A DNA stretch of 64,000 nucleotides. It comes from Hippea jasoniae (GTDB lineage Bacteria; Campylobacterota_A; Desulfurellia; Desulfurellales; Hippeaceae). The notes below the pieces were generated by a model, which saw only the letters and a list, made by a program, of their open reading frames with translations, ran no database searches and was not told the DNA's origin. Position 1 is the stretch's first letter. Each line of letters begins with the position of its first letter. The DNA is taken from positions 1 through 64,000 of the forward strand of contig NZ_JQLX01000011.1 in the NCBI RefSeq assembly GCF_000744435.1, read 5' to 3'. Below, piece after piece: positions 18,238-27,267 of the stretch. A program made the translations under genes and the position numbers.

Positions 18238-18662
18238 AAATATTCATAATAGCTTTTTCTTTGGTATTATTAGCAACCAAAATCAACAGCGAAACATTGA
18301 CGGATTTAAAACTCAGACTACTATCCTCAATAGCCCATATTATTTGTTCACAACGAGAGGTTAAAATCTATCTTGCAGACAAAAGCTTTATACAACTCCC
18401 TCAAAACAAATATAATTTAAGATTCATCAAAAACTGTTCTAAAGCAAACCTTGTATTAACATCAACACTAAGCAATCTAAATAGTACCTGTCTAAAAAAG
18501 CCTATATTCGTAACAGACTACGGCGAATACATACACCATAAAAACCTGATAATAGGTGCTTTATTCTGGCAGAAAGGAAGGCCTGTTCTGTTATTTATCA
18601 AGAAAAATCTTGAAAGGTTTCATGTAAAACTCCCCCCAACCTATTCAAGTTATACAGAGTAA
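18210..18662 (+). CDS. Periplasmic protein, YfiR-like context
   Basis: The 150-residue protein has a signal peptide (about 1-27) and a C-terminal motif with IIGALFWQKGRPVLLFIKKNLERF. Similar small periplasmic proteins are often encoded next to membrane-bound diguanylate cyclases and TonB receptors (YfiR is the known example). I place it near that group by context and motif pattern, not by clear homology. Its start overlaps the receptor by 28 bases and is preceded by AGGA at four bases. The diguanylate cyclase gene follows after two bases. It probably relays a periplasmic signal to the cyclase. Confidence 0.6.
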   Translation: MGWNRVQVLKIFIIAFSLVLLATKINSETLTDLKLRLLSSIAHIICSQREVKIYLADKSFIQLPQNKYNLRFIKNCSKANLVLTSTLSNLNSTCLKKPIFVTDYGEYIHHKNLIIGALFWQKGRPVLLFIKKNLERFHVKLPPTYSSYTE

Positions 18663-18664
18663 AA

Positions 18665-19852
18665 ATGAATCCATTAAAGAAAATCAATATTTTTTCTCTA
18701 CAGCGCATTATATTTTTTATGCTCATTGTTTTCTTCATATCACTTTTTATTCTTTTTGAGCAATTCTCAAAAACACAGATAAAAATATTCAATGATGCTG
18801 AAAAAAACCAGATACACCAGATAGAAAAACTAACACATCATCTTTCAGATTTAATACTTTCAATATTCAATACAAACAAAAGCATGTTTGAAGTTTTAAA
18901 GAAAAATCCTATGTTGCGAAAGAAAATAAATAACACGTTAAATCTTTTTGTAGACGATACAGTAAAATATATCTATGTAATTAGAAAAGACAAATATGGT
19001 AAGTTAAGATATATTCTTGATGGTTCAAATAAAAGACAAAGGGCATTTTTTAATCAACCTTTTATTCCAGTCAATCCAAAAATTTGGAGTATCGCCTTTA
19101 AATATAGAAAAGATGTTTATTCCACCCAAAACAAAGCCTATGGTATATGGATAACATATATACATCCTATTATTTATAACAATAAAATACAGGGAGTCCT
19201 AGCGGTAGATTTATCTACAGATGTGTTCAAAAAAGTTATATCATCAATTTCTCCTTTGAGAATTTACCTTGCTTATATGGTTGCATTTATACTTCTTGTC
19301 ATTGTTTTAATGGGAATTCAATTATACCTTTACCTAAAAGAACAATATATAGGTAGAATTGACTATCTTACTAGACTCTACAATAGAACATTTTTAAGAG
19401 AAATAGAAAGAAAGCTAAACCTTAAGGAAATTTCAGTTATAATAGTAGATATAGATTTTTTTAAGAAAGTCAATGATAGGTATGGTCATGCAGTTGGCGA
19501 TATGGTACTAAAAAGTGTGGCAAGAAGACTTTTATCGGCAACCCGCTCCAATGACTATATAATTAGGTATGGCGGAGAAGAATTCTTAATAATACTGAGA
19601 CACAAAGTTAAAAACGTATATTGCATAGAGAGTCCTAAAGACGTGGTAATGATTGCGGAACGTATAAGGAAAACAATTAAGAAAAAGCCCATTAGAATAA
19701 ATGAATTAAATTTAAATATAACTGTTTCCATAGGCGTTGACCCATTCACCTGCAAAAGAAAAACCCTTCTTGACTCAATAGAAATTGCAGATGAAATGTT
19801 GTATAAAGCCAAAAATAACGGAAGAGATAGAGTAGAAATAGCAGAAAAATAA
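18665..19852 (+). CDS. Membrane diguanylate cyclase with periplasmic sensor
   Basis: This enzyme makes cyclic di-GMP from two GTP. The 395-residue protein has a transmembrane helix (about 13-33), a periplasmic Cache-like sensor (about 40-195) and a second helix (about 200-222). A GGDEF domain follows. The active site is GGEEF at 303-307, with DID at 262-264. The inhibitory I-site RSND (294-297) is present five residues upstream, so product inhibition is expected. It is translationally linked to the preceding periplasmic protein. It likely drives a biofilm or surface response to an outer-membrane signal. Confidence 0.9.
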   Translation: MNPLKKINIFSLQRIIFFMLIVFFISLFILFEQFSKTQIKIFNDAEKNQIHQIEKLTHHLSDLILSIFNTNKSMFEVLKKNPMLRKKINNTLNLFVDDTVKYIYVIRKDKYGKLRYILDGSNKRQRAFFNQPFIPVNPKIWSIAFKYRKDVYSTQNKAYGIWITYIHPIIYNNKIQGVLAVDLSTDVFKKVISSISPLRIYLAYMVAFILLVIVLMGIQLYLYLKEQYIGRIDYLTRLYNRTFLREIERKLNLKEISVIIVDIDFFKKVNDRYGHAVGDMVLKSVARRLLSATRSNDYIIRYGGEEFLIILRHKVKNVYCIESPKDVVMIAERIRKTIKKKPIRINELNLNITVSIGVDPFTCKRKTLLDSIEIADEMLYKAKNNGRDRVEIAEK

Positions 19853-19858
19853 AATTTA

Positions 19859-20614
19859 CTACAAAACACCTAAAGGATGGATAATATTTGCCTTAATAAG
19901 CAGTTCTGCATCGGCAAGAATATCTTTTGTTTTGCCCATCGTTAAAAGCCTGTGGTTTTCTCCTATAACAACACAGTAATCTGCTATCATTTCAACAAGC
20001 CTGAGATTATGCGTTGCAATTACTATCGTTTTTTTATTGCTCTTTAGTTTTTTTAGCATATCAACGACCCACCACTGGGTTTTTGGGTCAAGAAAAGCGA
20101 TAGGCTCATCAATCAGCCACACATCAGGATTTAGAGCATACACCGAAGCAATAGAAACCTTCCTTTTTTCTCCCTCACTGAGGTTAAATGGATACTTATC
20201 AAGAAGATCCGAAAGATTAAGCTGGGATGCAATTTCAAAAACCTTCTCATTAGTTTTATCAGAATCATATCCAAACTGATTAAATGCAAGTGCGATTTCA
20301 TCTTTAACTGTGGGCAAAAACAGTTGAGAGTCTGGATCCTGAAAAACAAAACCCACCTTTTTTCTAAAAAACTCGTTGAATTTTCTGTCTTTAAAAATCT
20401 TTTGCGAAAGCTGTTTTCCAAAGGCTTTCACCTGTCCGCTTTCTGCAAAATACAAACCATCTAAAATCTTCAAAAGCGTTGATTTACCGCATCCATTTGC
20501 ACCCAAAATTGCAGTGCATAAACCCTCTCTAATCGAAAAACTTATATCATCAAGTGCCTTTATGCTGTCAAAATAAGAAAAACTCACATTCTCAAGTTCA
20601 AATATGTTTTCCAT
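19859..20614 (-). CDS. cbiO: Cobalt/nickel ECF transporter ATPase
   Basis: This ATPase powers the ECF-type importer. The 251-residue protein has Walker A GANGCGKST (38-46), the Q-loop VFQDPDSQLFLPTV, the signature NLSEGEKRKVSIA and Walker B VWLIDEP with an HNL switch. The DPDSQLF segment is characteristic of CbiO/EcfA. It ends the cbiM-PDGLE-cbiQ-cbiO order and overlaps cbiQ by 17 bases. Its 3' end converges with the diguanylate cyclase gene, with only six bases between. Confidence 0.92.
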   Translation of the reverse strand: MENIFELENVSFSYFDSIKALDDISFSIREGLCTAILGANGCGKSTLLKILDGLYFAESGQVKAFGKQLSQKIFKDRKFNEFFRKKVGFVFQDPDSQLFLPTVKDEIALAFNQFGYDSDKTNEKVFEIASQLNLSDLLDKYPFNLSEGEKRKVSIASVYALNPDVWLIDEPIAFLDPKTQWWVVDMLKKLKSNKKTIVIATHNLRLVEMIADYCVVIGENHRLLTMGKTKDILADAELLIKANIIHPLGVL

Positions 20615-21440
20615 AAAGCATCACACTAAAAATCAAACATATAACGCAGAAGCTAAAAACAAAACTATAGGAGCTTTTAATCTGCGTTTTAGGTGTATAA
20701 GCTGAGGGCATATAACCCCTTGATTCCATTGCAAGCCACACACATTGACTCAATTTTAAAGAACGCTTAAGAAGCATTCCAATTCTATTTGATAGCCATT
20801 TGTAAGAAAAATTAAGGTTATCTTGCCTAAAAACACGACTTTTTTTGGCAATCAAAGAGTTTTCGCCATAATGAAGAAGCAGAAAAATATATCTATAGCT
20901 GATAAACAACGATATTAAGATCACTTCAGGAACAAAAAATGTTTTCAATACGGCAATTATATCGGTCCATTTTGTTGTTAAAACAAGAAGCGTTGTATAA
21001 GCCACAGAGGCTGTTATTCTTAAAACCAAAAGAGCCGCAGTATATAAACCCTGCGAGGTTATACCAATATCGATACCTTTTCCAAACAAAGAAACCTTAA
21101 ATAGATGCAAAACCACATCGCCCTTTAAAACAACATTAAAAAGTGCTGGTAGAGCTAAAACCACCGCAAAAAACGGTATAAATAGAATTGTGCGTTTTAG
21201 AAAGAAAAGAAGAGGGATTTTTGAGGCTACGGCAAGAATTATACAAGAAACAATCAACCCAACAATAGGCAGCAAACCCTTAGAGAGGTTTGCTGCTATG
21301 ATTAAAAGCAAAATACCCGCGGTTTTTAGGTGAGGCTGCACAAGTTGCAAAAAACCACTTCTGGAAGCAAAGTTTGAAGAAAAAACAGAACTTTCAACAA
21401 ACCTATAGAAAGACTCAAGTGTCTTGTCAATGAAGTTCAT
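20598..21440 (-). CDS. cbiQ: Cobalt/nickel ECF transporter transmembrane subunit
   Basis: The 280-residue protein is the EcfT-type scaffold. It has five to six hydrophobic segments. The characteristic C-terminal coupling helices include SQCVWLAMESRGY near residue 235 (the short AxxxRG-type motif). The N-terminal half has FFLKRTILFIPFFAVVLALP. It lies between the PDGLE subunit and cbiO with overlaps of 4 and 17 bases. Confidence 0.9.
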   Translation of the reverse strand: MNFIDKTLESFYRFVESSVFSSNFASRSGFLQLVQPHLKTAGILLLIIAANLSKGLLPIVGLIVSCIILAVASKIPLLFFLKRTILFIPFFAVVLALPALFNVVLKGDVVLHLFKVSLFGKGIDIGITSQGLYTAALLVLRITASVAYTTLLVLTTKWTDIIAVLKTFFVPEVILISLFISYRYIFLLLHYGENSLIAKKSRVFRQDNLNFSYKWLSNRIGMLLKRSLKLSQCVWLAMESRGYMPSAYTPKTQIKSSYSFVFSFCVICLIFSVMLYGKHI

Positions 21441-21745
21441 TGAGCCTTTTTCTTAAAAAAAACTAAATCAAGTAGATAAAACACACCAACAAGCAGAATA
21501 ATGCCCAAAAAAGCGCTCAAAATATAACCTGCTGTATCGTTTAAACCCCTTACAGAGTAGTCACTAAAGGGTGCATTCCATAGAGATGAAAATTTCTTAA
21601 TTCCTTCGGGCACAAAACCCACAAGTTTTTGCAGGGTATCAGCAGACCACTCACCCCAGGCATCACCTTCTGCCAGCAATCCAAGAGGTGTAAGAATAGC
21701 CATGGCAACTAAAAATATAGACAACTTAAGCAATGTTTTTTTCAT
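21437..21745 (-). CDS. PDGLE-domain ECF transporter subunit (CbiN/NikN-like)
   Basis: The 102-residue protein has two hydrophobic helices (about 7-24 and 72-94), between them a GEWSADTLQKLVGFVPEGIKK stretch and the NAPFSDYSVRGLNDTAGY segment of PDGLE domains. In other systems this domain is fused to or sits next to CbiM/NikM and works like CbiN. This one is a separate gene, overlapping cbiM by 20 bases and cbiQ by 4. It does not by itself tell cobalt from nickel transport. Confidence 0.78.
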   Translation of the reverse strand: MKKTLLKLSIFLVAMAILTPLGLLAEGDAWGEWSADTLQKLVGFVPEGIKKFSSLWNAPFSDYSVRGLNDTAGYILSAFLGIILLVGVFYLLDLVFFKKKAQ

Positions 21746-22427
21746 TGAGACCCTCCCTTAAGGCAAAAATTTCGGGTGTATACTTATAAACAAATGCCAG
21801 CACGCCAACTGTAATAACCACCTCTACAAAACCCGCTATGGTTAGATGGGCAAGCATCATGGCAGGCACAGCCTGACTTAAGGGATAAGGACAATAAAGT
21901 GGTGTTCCGTTTGCCGCATGATACAAAAGCGGTTGTATGCCAAGCTCAATTCCATCAAGTAAGGCTGCAGCATTGATCCCTACATATGAGCCTATAGCTG
22001 CTGCAACAAGCTGTCTTTTTGAGCCAAACGGAGCATCTTTTGAAATAAGTTTATAAACACCATATCCAACAAGCGGTAAAGCAATGGCCATATTGAACAC
22101 ATTAGCTCCATAGGCCAAAATTCCCCCATCACCAAAAAAAACAGCCTGAATAAACAACGCCATACTGACAGCAAGCACAGCTTCCCACGGACCTAAAACT
22201 ATCGCAATCAGCGTTCCACCGATCCCATGCGCAGTTGTGCCACCCGGCACAGGTACATTAAACATCATAACAAGGAAGGAAAAAGCACTAAAAATACCAA
22301 GCAGCGGCAGTGTCCTGTTTGAGGTGTTTTTTATAACCTTTTTTGATGCATAGGCAAGAATAGGTAGAGAAATCGCATACATAACACCGCATGTTTGAGG
22401 ACTTAAATACCCATCAGGTATATGCAT
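21726..22427 (-). CDS. cbiM: Cobalt/nickel ECF transporter substrate subunit
   Basis: The 233-residue protein has the signature N-terminus MHIPDGYLSP. In that structure the N-terminal amine and His2 bind the metal. It also has the second histidine motif TTAHGIGG (His67) and about six to seven membrane helices. A GGGGG ribosome site precedes the ATG. Given the cobalamin genes in this window, cobalt is the likely substrate. The flanking CooC remnant would also allow nickel. Confidence 0.92.
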   Translation of the reverse strand: MHIPDGYLSPQTCGVMYAISLPILAYASKKVIKNTSNRTLPLLGIFSAFSFLVMMFNVPVPGGTTAHGIGGTLIAIVLGPWEAVLAVSMALFIQAVFFGDGGILAYGANVFNMAIALPLVGYGVYKLISKDAPFGSKRQLVAAAIGSYVGINAAALLDGIELGIQPLLYHAANGTPLYCPYPLSQAVPAMMLAHLTIAGFVEVVITVGVLAFVYKYTPEIFALREGLNEKNIA

Positions 22428-22437
22428 AAAGCACCCC

Positions 22438-22726
22438 CTACAGATTGTTTTTCAAAACTTCCTTAATCTGCTTGTAAACCTGCAGAAAATCACCATTTTC
22501 CTTTATCAAGTCCACAACCGATGGTTCATATTCGATTACCTTCTCGTTATACGGAATATAAAAAATTCTGTCAAATTTTTCTTTATCTTCTATCCTGCTT
22601 TCAACCTTTTCAATATCCTTTTGTGATCTTACCCTGTTTATTGCAAGATAGATATACTCGATACCGATCTGCTTAGCAAGACTTAACATGTAATCCAAAA
22701 AAATCCTAAAATTTAATGGATTGATC
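22438..22726 (-). pseudogene. 3' remnant of a CooC-like ATPase gene
   Basis: The frame is open from just after a TAG at 22726-22728. It encodes the C-terminal part of a CooC/MinD-type metal-insertion ATPase: YMLSLAKQIGIEYIYLAINRVR, then IFYIPYNEKVIEYEPSVVDL. The P-loop and the first half of the protein are missing. Upstream it runs into the end of a glycan gene (22713 onward). The only starts are TTG at 22698 or ATG at 22689, without a ribosome site. It ends 11 bases before cbiM, so the metal-transport operon probably once began with this gene. Confidence 0.65.
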
Positions 22727-23825
22727 TACATAAGAATCTAAGAATCTCATCCACTATAAAATCAATATCAACATTCATGCTGTTTAATGGTGCTGTGTTG
22801 GGTTTTAATTGACTACTAAAAGCCTTATCAACATAGAAAAGAAGCTCATCAACATTATCAACCCATACCATCAAACCGTTATCTATCTGCCATTTATCGT
22901 AATGCGAAATAAAGCTGCGGGTAGAGATTGTGGGTGTGCCCAAAAAGCAGGCCTCTGTGTTTATCGTTCCCCCTCCCCCGATAAATAGATCAGCATCCTT
23001 AAGCAGATGCTGCAGAATAATCTTTTCTTCCACTACATAGGCAAACGGAAACAGCTGTTTTAAATAATCGCTTTCATATCGAGGAATAATGATTATATTA
23101 GCATCAAATTTTTTGTATATAATCGGCAAAGCTTCGTATAGAATTGGATATCGTTTTTTCACATAGCTTGATTTATACTCCTCCTCCCTCACAACAACGG
23201 TAAATTTACTCCTATCAATGCCGTATTTTTTGTAGAAATTTTGAACATACTCTTTATCAAACTGAAAATCCTTTAACCATAACAACGGATCTATGAACTC
23301 ATATTCAATAATTTGCTCTTTTTCCAAACCAAATCTTAAGAAAATCTCATCGGGCACCACAAAGGGTTTAAACATTTTTGTTGAAAGCGGGATTGTAAGC
23401 CTTGCTTGAGGTAACGCCATTTTAAAATTTGTCCTGTAATCTGAAAGCGGTATATCATAAAAATTGCATACAGGTATGCCAAGTCCATAGGCAATTCTTA
23501 CAGCATCAACCGATGATAAACATATCAGCTTTTCAATATCAAAATCCTCAACAATTTCTAAAAGTTTTAACTGCCTATTTATCGAGTCATATAGCTTGTC
23601 TTTTAAATCTTCTCCACCAAAATTTCCAACATTTATATATTCAAGATTATAAAGCTGAAGCAGCTGCAATACCTCGTTGTAACCATCACCTCCCCTTGTG
23701 GTTATCAATATAGGGCTATTGTTTTGAATTTTTTTTATTATAGGATAAAAAAACAGTACAGATTTGGGGGTTATCAGGTCAAACCATATAAATTTACCAT
23801 TCTTTTCTTCAAACTTCTTCTTCAC
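22713..23825 (-). CDS. DUF354 family protein, glycan locus
   Basis: The 370-residue protein has a GT-B-like architecture. The N-terminal half has IWFDLITPKSVLFFYPIIKKI. The C-terminal half has ADLFIGGGGTINTEACFLGTPTIST, the usual DUF354 signature, related to UDP-GlcNAc 2-epimerases and some glycosyltransferases. The enzymatic role is not established for the family. It is the last glycan-locus gene at this end, and its last codons sit at the junction with the CooC remnant. Confidence 0.75.
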   Translation of the reverse strand: MKKKFEEKNGKFIWFDLITPKSVLFFYPIIKKIQNNSPILITTRGGDGYNEVLQLLQLYNLEYINVGNFGGEDLKDKLYDSINRQLKLLEIVEDFDIEKLICLSSVDAVRIAYGLGIPVCNFYDIPLSDYRTNFKMALPQARLTIPLSTKMFKPFVVPDEIFLRFGLEKEQIIEYEFIDPLLWLKDFQFDKEYVQNFYKKYGIDRSKFTVVVREEEYKSSYVKKRYPILYEALPIIYKKFDANIIIIPRYESDYLKQLFPFAYVVEEKIILQHLLKDADLFIGGGGTINTEACFLGTPTISTRSFISHYDKWQIDNGLMVWVDNVDELLFYVDKAFSSQLKPNTAPLNSMNVDIDFIVDEILRFLCRSIH

Positions 23826-23894
23826 TACAAATAAACCTTTTTAATTATCCTCAAACCAAAATAAACGACAGTCTGATACTTTAACTACCCTTAG

Positions 23895-24974
23895 CTATCT
23901 GCCGCAGTACCACGCATCCAAAATCAGCTTATATCTTTTTAATGTGTTATGCAAAGAGAATTCTTTAATTTTTTTGTTCTGAGAAAGCATTTTCTGTCTG
24001 TAACGTTCGTCTCTTAAAACCTTTAATATGCTATAAGCAAATTCTTCTATATTACCAAGCTGAACTCTATATTTTAAAACCTCTTCACTTCCTTTATAGT
24101 CATATGCAACAATCGGCAAATTCGCCTTCATAGCCTCCAAAAGAGCTATAGAAAAGCCCTCGTAATATGAAGGCATAGCAAAGAGAACCGCATTTTTAAA
24201 ATACTTATAGGGATTATCAAAACCAACAAATTTCACCCTCTCTTCCAACCCAACTTTCTGCACAAGCTCAAGCAATTCGTCTTTTAAAATACCATCCCCA
24301 ACAATAATTAGATTCTCGTCAATTTTATCACTGATTAACTTATACGCTTTTATAAGGTCTTTCTGCCCTTTCTGAGGGTGCAATCTCCCAACATGCAAAA
24401 TATAATTACCATAGTTGCAATAATTATTTTGTAAGTTGAAATTATTTTCCACACCATTGTAAACGAGTGCGGCACCTTCAACTTCATTCATAATAGCTTT
24501 ACTAACAACAATAACATGTGCATTATGATAGCAAACTTTACTATTTTCTTTGTAAAAATAATTAGATAATAAATGAACCCTTTTGTTTTCGTATCGAGAT
24601 AAAGTATTATGAACAACAAATACCTTTTTTCTCTTGTCAATTATCTTCAGGTGACATAGTATAAAATTATTGTAATCTTCATGGCTGATTACAACATCTG
24701 GTTTTAGGGTTTTTAATATCTCTGTTAACCTATTAACCCTATACCTAAAAATCTGAGTTCCAGCGCTCTTTTTAGTTATATCCGTTTTTTTTGTTTTGAT
24801 TTTCAAAATAGTTATCTTGTTGTTCAATCTGTATTTTATAGGTTTATTGTCTTCTGCTAATACTATGCTTATTTTGTAAAACTTTGCTAAAAAATTTGCC
24901 AGATTAACTACAAGCTTTTGAACACCGCCAATATCCAAATTCTGAGTGAAAATTACAATATGTTTACTTTTCAT
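23895..24974 (-). CDS. Glycosyltransferase family 4
   Basis: The 359-residue retaining GT-B enzyme begins with a glycine motif (QNLDIGGVQKLVVNLANFLAK). The conserved C-terminal part has LHVGRLHPQKGQKDLI and the EX7E motif in YYEGFSIALLEAM. It transfers a sugar from a nucleotide donor to the growing glycan in the cytosol. Sugar identity cannot be told. The 69- and 73-base gaps on either side hold no clear promoter. Confidence 0.88.
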   Translation of the reverse strand: MKSKHIVIFTQNLDIGGVQKLVVNLANFLAKFYKISIVLAEDNKPIKYRLNNKITILKIKTKKTDITKKSAGTQIFRYRVNRLTEILKTLKPDVVISHEDYNNFILCHLKIIDKRKKVFVVHNTLSRYENKRVHLLSNYFYKENSKVCYHNAHVIVVSKAIMNEVEGAALVYNGVENNFNLQNNYCNYGNYILHVGRLHPQKGQKDLIKAYKLISDKIDENLIIVGDGILKDELLELVQKVGLEERVKFVGFDNPYKYFKNAVLFAMPSYYEGFSIALLEAMKANLPIVAYDYKGSEEVLKYRVQLGNIEEFAYSILKVLRDERYRQKMLSQNKKIKEFSLHNTLKRYKLILDAWYCGR

Positions 24975-25047
24975 CTAATCCACACTTTATACAAACTCAT
25001 ATTCCTGTATAAATCTACCGCTCATCTTTGACTACCAATATCCATAT

Positions 25048-26136
25048 TTAAAGCAACTCTTTGATGTTTCTGTAATTTACACCATTTCTAAGTAAATTCT
25101 TGTACATTTTATGAATTAAACTTCTTTTAAAAGTGGCAATTATAACCTGTTTTGAAAGATCTATATCTTTTAATTTCAAACAACTGTCTTTAAAATCATC
25201 AATCACACCCAATACTTTTATGTTATTTTTCTGCAAAAATTCTTTAAGCAGTACCCCTGCCTGTCCGCACCCATATATATAAACTTCCTTGTCCAATTCC
25301 TTTAATAATCTATCAAAATATTTTTTTCTTGAAGTTATATAATAATTAAACTCAACATTCTCAAAACTATAAAACAATCTTTTATTTATAAACCATTTAT
25401 ACTCTTCATACTTGCCTTCTTTTCTTAAAACAGGAATGATTTCATCTAAAAATTTCAAATCCCACTTTATTAAATCATAAGGAGACTTAGAAAGCTTTGC
25501 ACTGAAAGACTCACCGTCTATATTAAGCCTCCATCCAAACACAACCTCATTAATAAATCTTATTTTTTTAGCAAAAATTAGAGAAAAAAATACTGAGGAC
25601 AAATCGTGCTCAAAATTTAACTGTTTTACCCTACATATAATTTCTTTCTTAAATACTGTATTACCACCAAAACTAAATTGACTGAAAACCTCTAAAGCTT
25701 CTCTGCTATTTAATATATCTTTTTGAGAAAAAAAATCATTCTTTATATATTCACCATTAAAAATAATTTCTTTTTTTGCACTAATAATATCCTCATCATA
25801 AAATTGGATTTTATCAAAAAAGTTGTTATCTATATATTCATCATCATCTGCTATAAATGTTATATAATCACCTCTGGCCTTCTGTAAAACATTGAAGTAG
25901 CTTTTTTGGATACCTAAGTTTTTCTCGTTTTTAAAATATCTAATCTTATCATTCTTGAAACTTTTAATAACCTCTTCTGTCTTATCAATTGAAGCATCAT
26001 CAACCACAATAATCTCAAATATAGATCCCATATTTAGGAGTTTTTCAAGACAAACTTTCACCAATTCAGCACGGTTATAAGTTGTGACTATTACACTTAT
26101 TAAATGCCTATTCCCTTCTAATAAATGATGCTCCAA
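25048..26136 (-). CDS. Glycosyltransferase family 2 with C-terminal IDDxK module
   Basis: The 362-residue protein starts with a GT2 domain (SVIVTTYNRAELV, DDASIDKT, and the metal-binding IADDDEY at 95-101). It ends with a short Rossmann-like module (about 284-362) bearing VYIYGCGQAG (285-294) and VIDDFK (311-316). The same module is attached to other enzymes of this locus. It adds a sugar in the cytosol; the module may bind a shared carrier or partner (inference). The AT-rich gene follows the DegT gene. Confidence 0.85.
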   Translation of the reverse strand: MEHHLLEGNRHLISVIVTTYNRAELVKVCLEKLLNMGSIFEIIVVDDASIDKTEEVIKSFKNDKIRYFKNEKNLGIQKSYFNVLQKARGDYITFIADDDEYIDNNFFDKIQFYDEDIISAKKEIIFNGEYIKNDFFSQKDILNSREALEVFSQFSFGGNTVFKKEIICRVKQLNFEHDLSSVFFSLIFAKKIRFINEVVFGWRLNIDGESFSAKLSKSPYDLIKWDLKFLDEIIPVLRKEGKYEEYKWFINKRLFYSFENVEFNYYITSRKKYFDRLLKELDKEVYIYGCGQAGVLLKEFLQKNNIKVLGVIDDFKDSCLKLKDIDLSKQVIIATFKRSLIHKMYKNLLRNGVNYRNIKELL

Positions 26137-26173
26137 CTATACCTCCTCGAATTGTAATCAAGTATAGCACCTT

Positions 26174-27265
26174 TTAGCTTGAAACTCTGTAAAAACCTTT
26201 TATCTCCCCTGCCACAACTTCTATTTCTTCTTCTGTTATATTCAACGGCAAGGTAAGAATTTTTTTATTCAGCCGTTCGCTGTTTGGCAGTTTAAACCCT
26301 CTATCTTGAAATGTCTTTTGCTGATGTATCAATATAGGATAATGTATTTTTGTTTCAATGCCTTTTTCAAATAGATACCTTTTTAAATCGTCTCTCTTTT
26401 CAGCTTTTATTACAAATGTGTGATAAGAATGGAATTTGTCAGCTGCTTCTTTTATCAATTCAACGCCCTCGATATCCGCAAGCAGTTCGTGATATTTCTT
26501 TGCGCTGGCTCTTTTTCTTTCAATTACACTATCAACTTTTTTTAACCTATGATTTAAAACAATCGCATTTAATGTATCAAGCCTCGACACTCTTCCGATA
26601 ATCTGTTGCTCATCTCTTGTAATTAACCCATTATTTTTTAACAGTCTCAACCTTTCTGCTATATCTTGATTGTTTGTGGTAATTATGCCGCCATCACCAA
26701 TGCCACCCAAGTTTTTAAGGGGGTGGAGAGAAAAGCATCCAACATCACCCAAACTGCCGGTCTTTTTACCTTTATATTTTGACCCTATACTTTGAGCAGC
26801 ATCCTCTATAACCCTTAAATTATATTCTTTGGCAATATCATTTATCTCATCCATATCGCATGCAAGACCCGTAAGGTGAACAGGCATTATCGCCTTTGTT
26901 TTTTTAGTTATAGCTTTCTCTATCTTTTTGACATCTATTAAAAGGTCTTCTCCTATATCCACAAAAACAGCTTTTGCCCCAATCCACTCAATTGCATTTG
27001 CAGTGGCTATAAAAGAATTTGGAACTGTTATTACTTCATCTCCAACCCCTATATCAAGAGCCTTAAGAGCCAAAATTAAAGCATCGGTTCCTGAGGCAGT
27101 CGAAATTGCATATTTACAACCAATATATTTTGCAAAGTTATTCTCAAATTCCTCTATCTCTTCTCCACCCACAAAATTGCCTTTTAGGAAGATTTTTTTA
27201 AGTAATGGAGAAATTTCTTGCTCATATTCTTGTTCTGAGATTGATAAATTGATGTAGTTTATCAT
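26174..27265 (-). CDS. DegT/DnrJ/EryC1/StrS sugar aminotransferase
   Basis: This PLP enzyme aminates a keto-sugar nucleotide. The 363-residue protein has STASGTDALILALKAL (phosphate binding), VHLTGLACDMDEI, IEDAAQSIGSKYKGK and the PLP lysine Lys184 in SLHPLKNLGGIGDGG. Length and motifs are typical. It provides an amino-sugar, a possible target for the acyltransferase at 31113-32036. It starts two bases after the radical SAM gene upstream ends. Confidence 0.92.
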   Translation of the reverse strand: MINYINLSISEQEYEQEISPLLKKIFLKGNFVGGEEIEEFENNFAKYIGCKYAISTASGTDALILALKALDIGVGDEVITVPNSFIATANAIEWIGAKAVFVDIGEDLLIDVKKIEKAITKKTKAIMPVHLTGLACDMDEINDIAKEYNLRVIEDAAQSIGSKYKGKKTGSLGDVGCFSLHPLKNLGGIGDGGIITTNNQDIAERLRLLKNNGLITRDEQQIIGRVSRLDTLNAIVLNHRLKKVDSVIERKRASAKKYHELLADIEGVELIKEAADKFHSYHTFVIKAEKRDDLKRYLFEKGIETKIHYPILIHQQKTFQDRGFKLPNSERLNKKILTLPLNITEEEIEVVAGEIKGFYRVSS

Positions 27266-27267
27266 TA

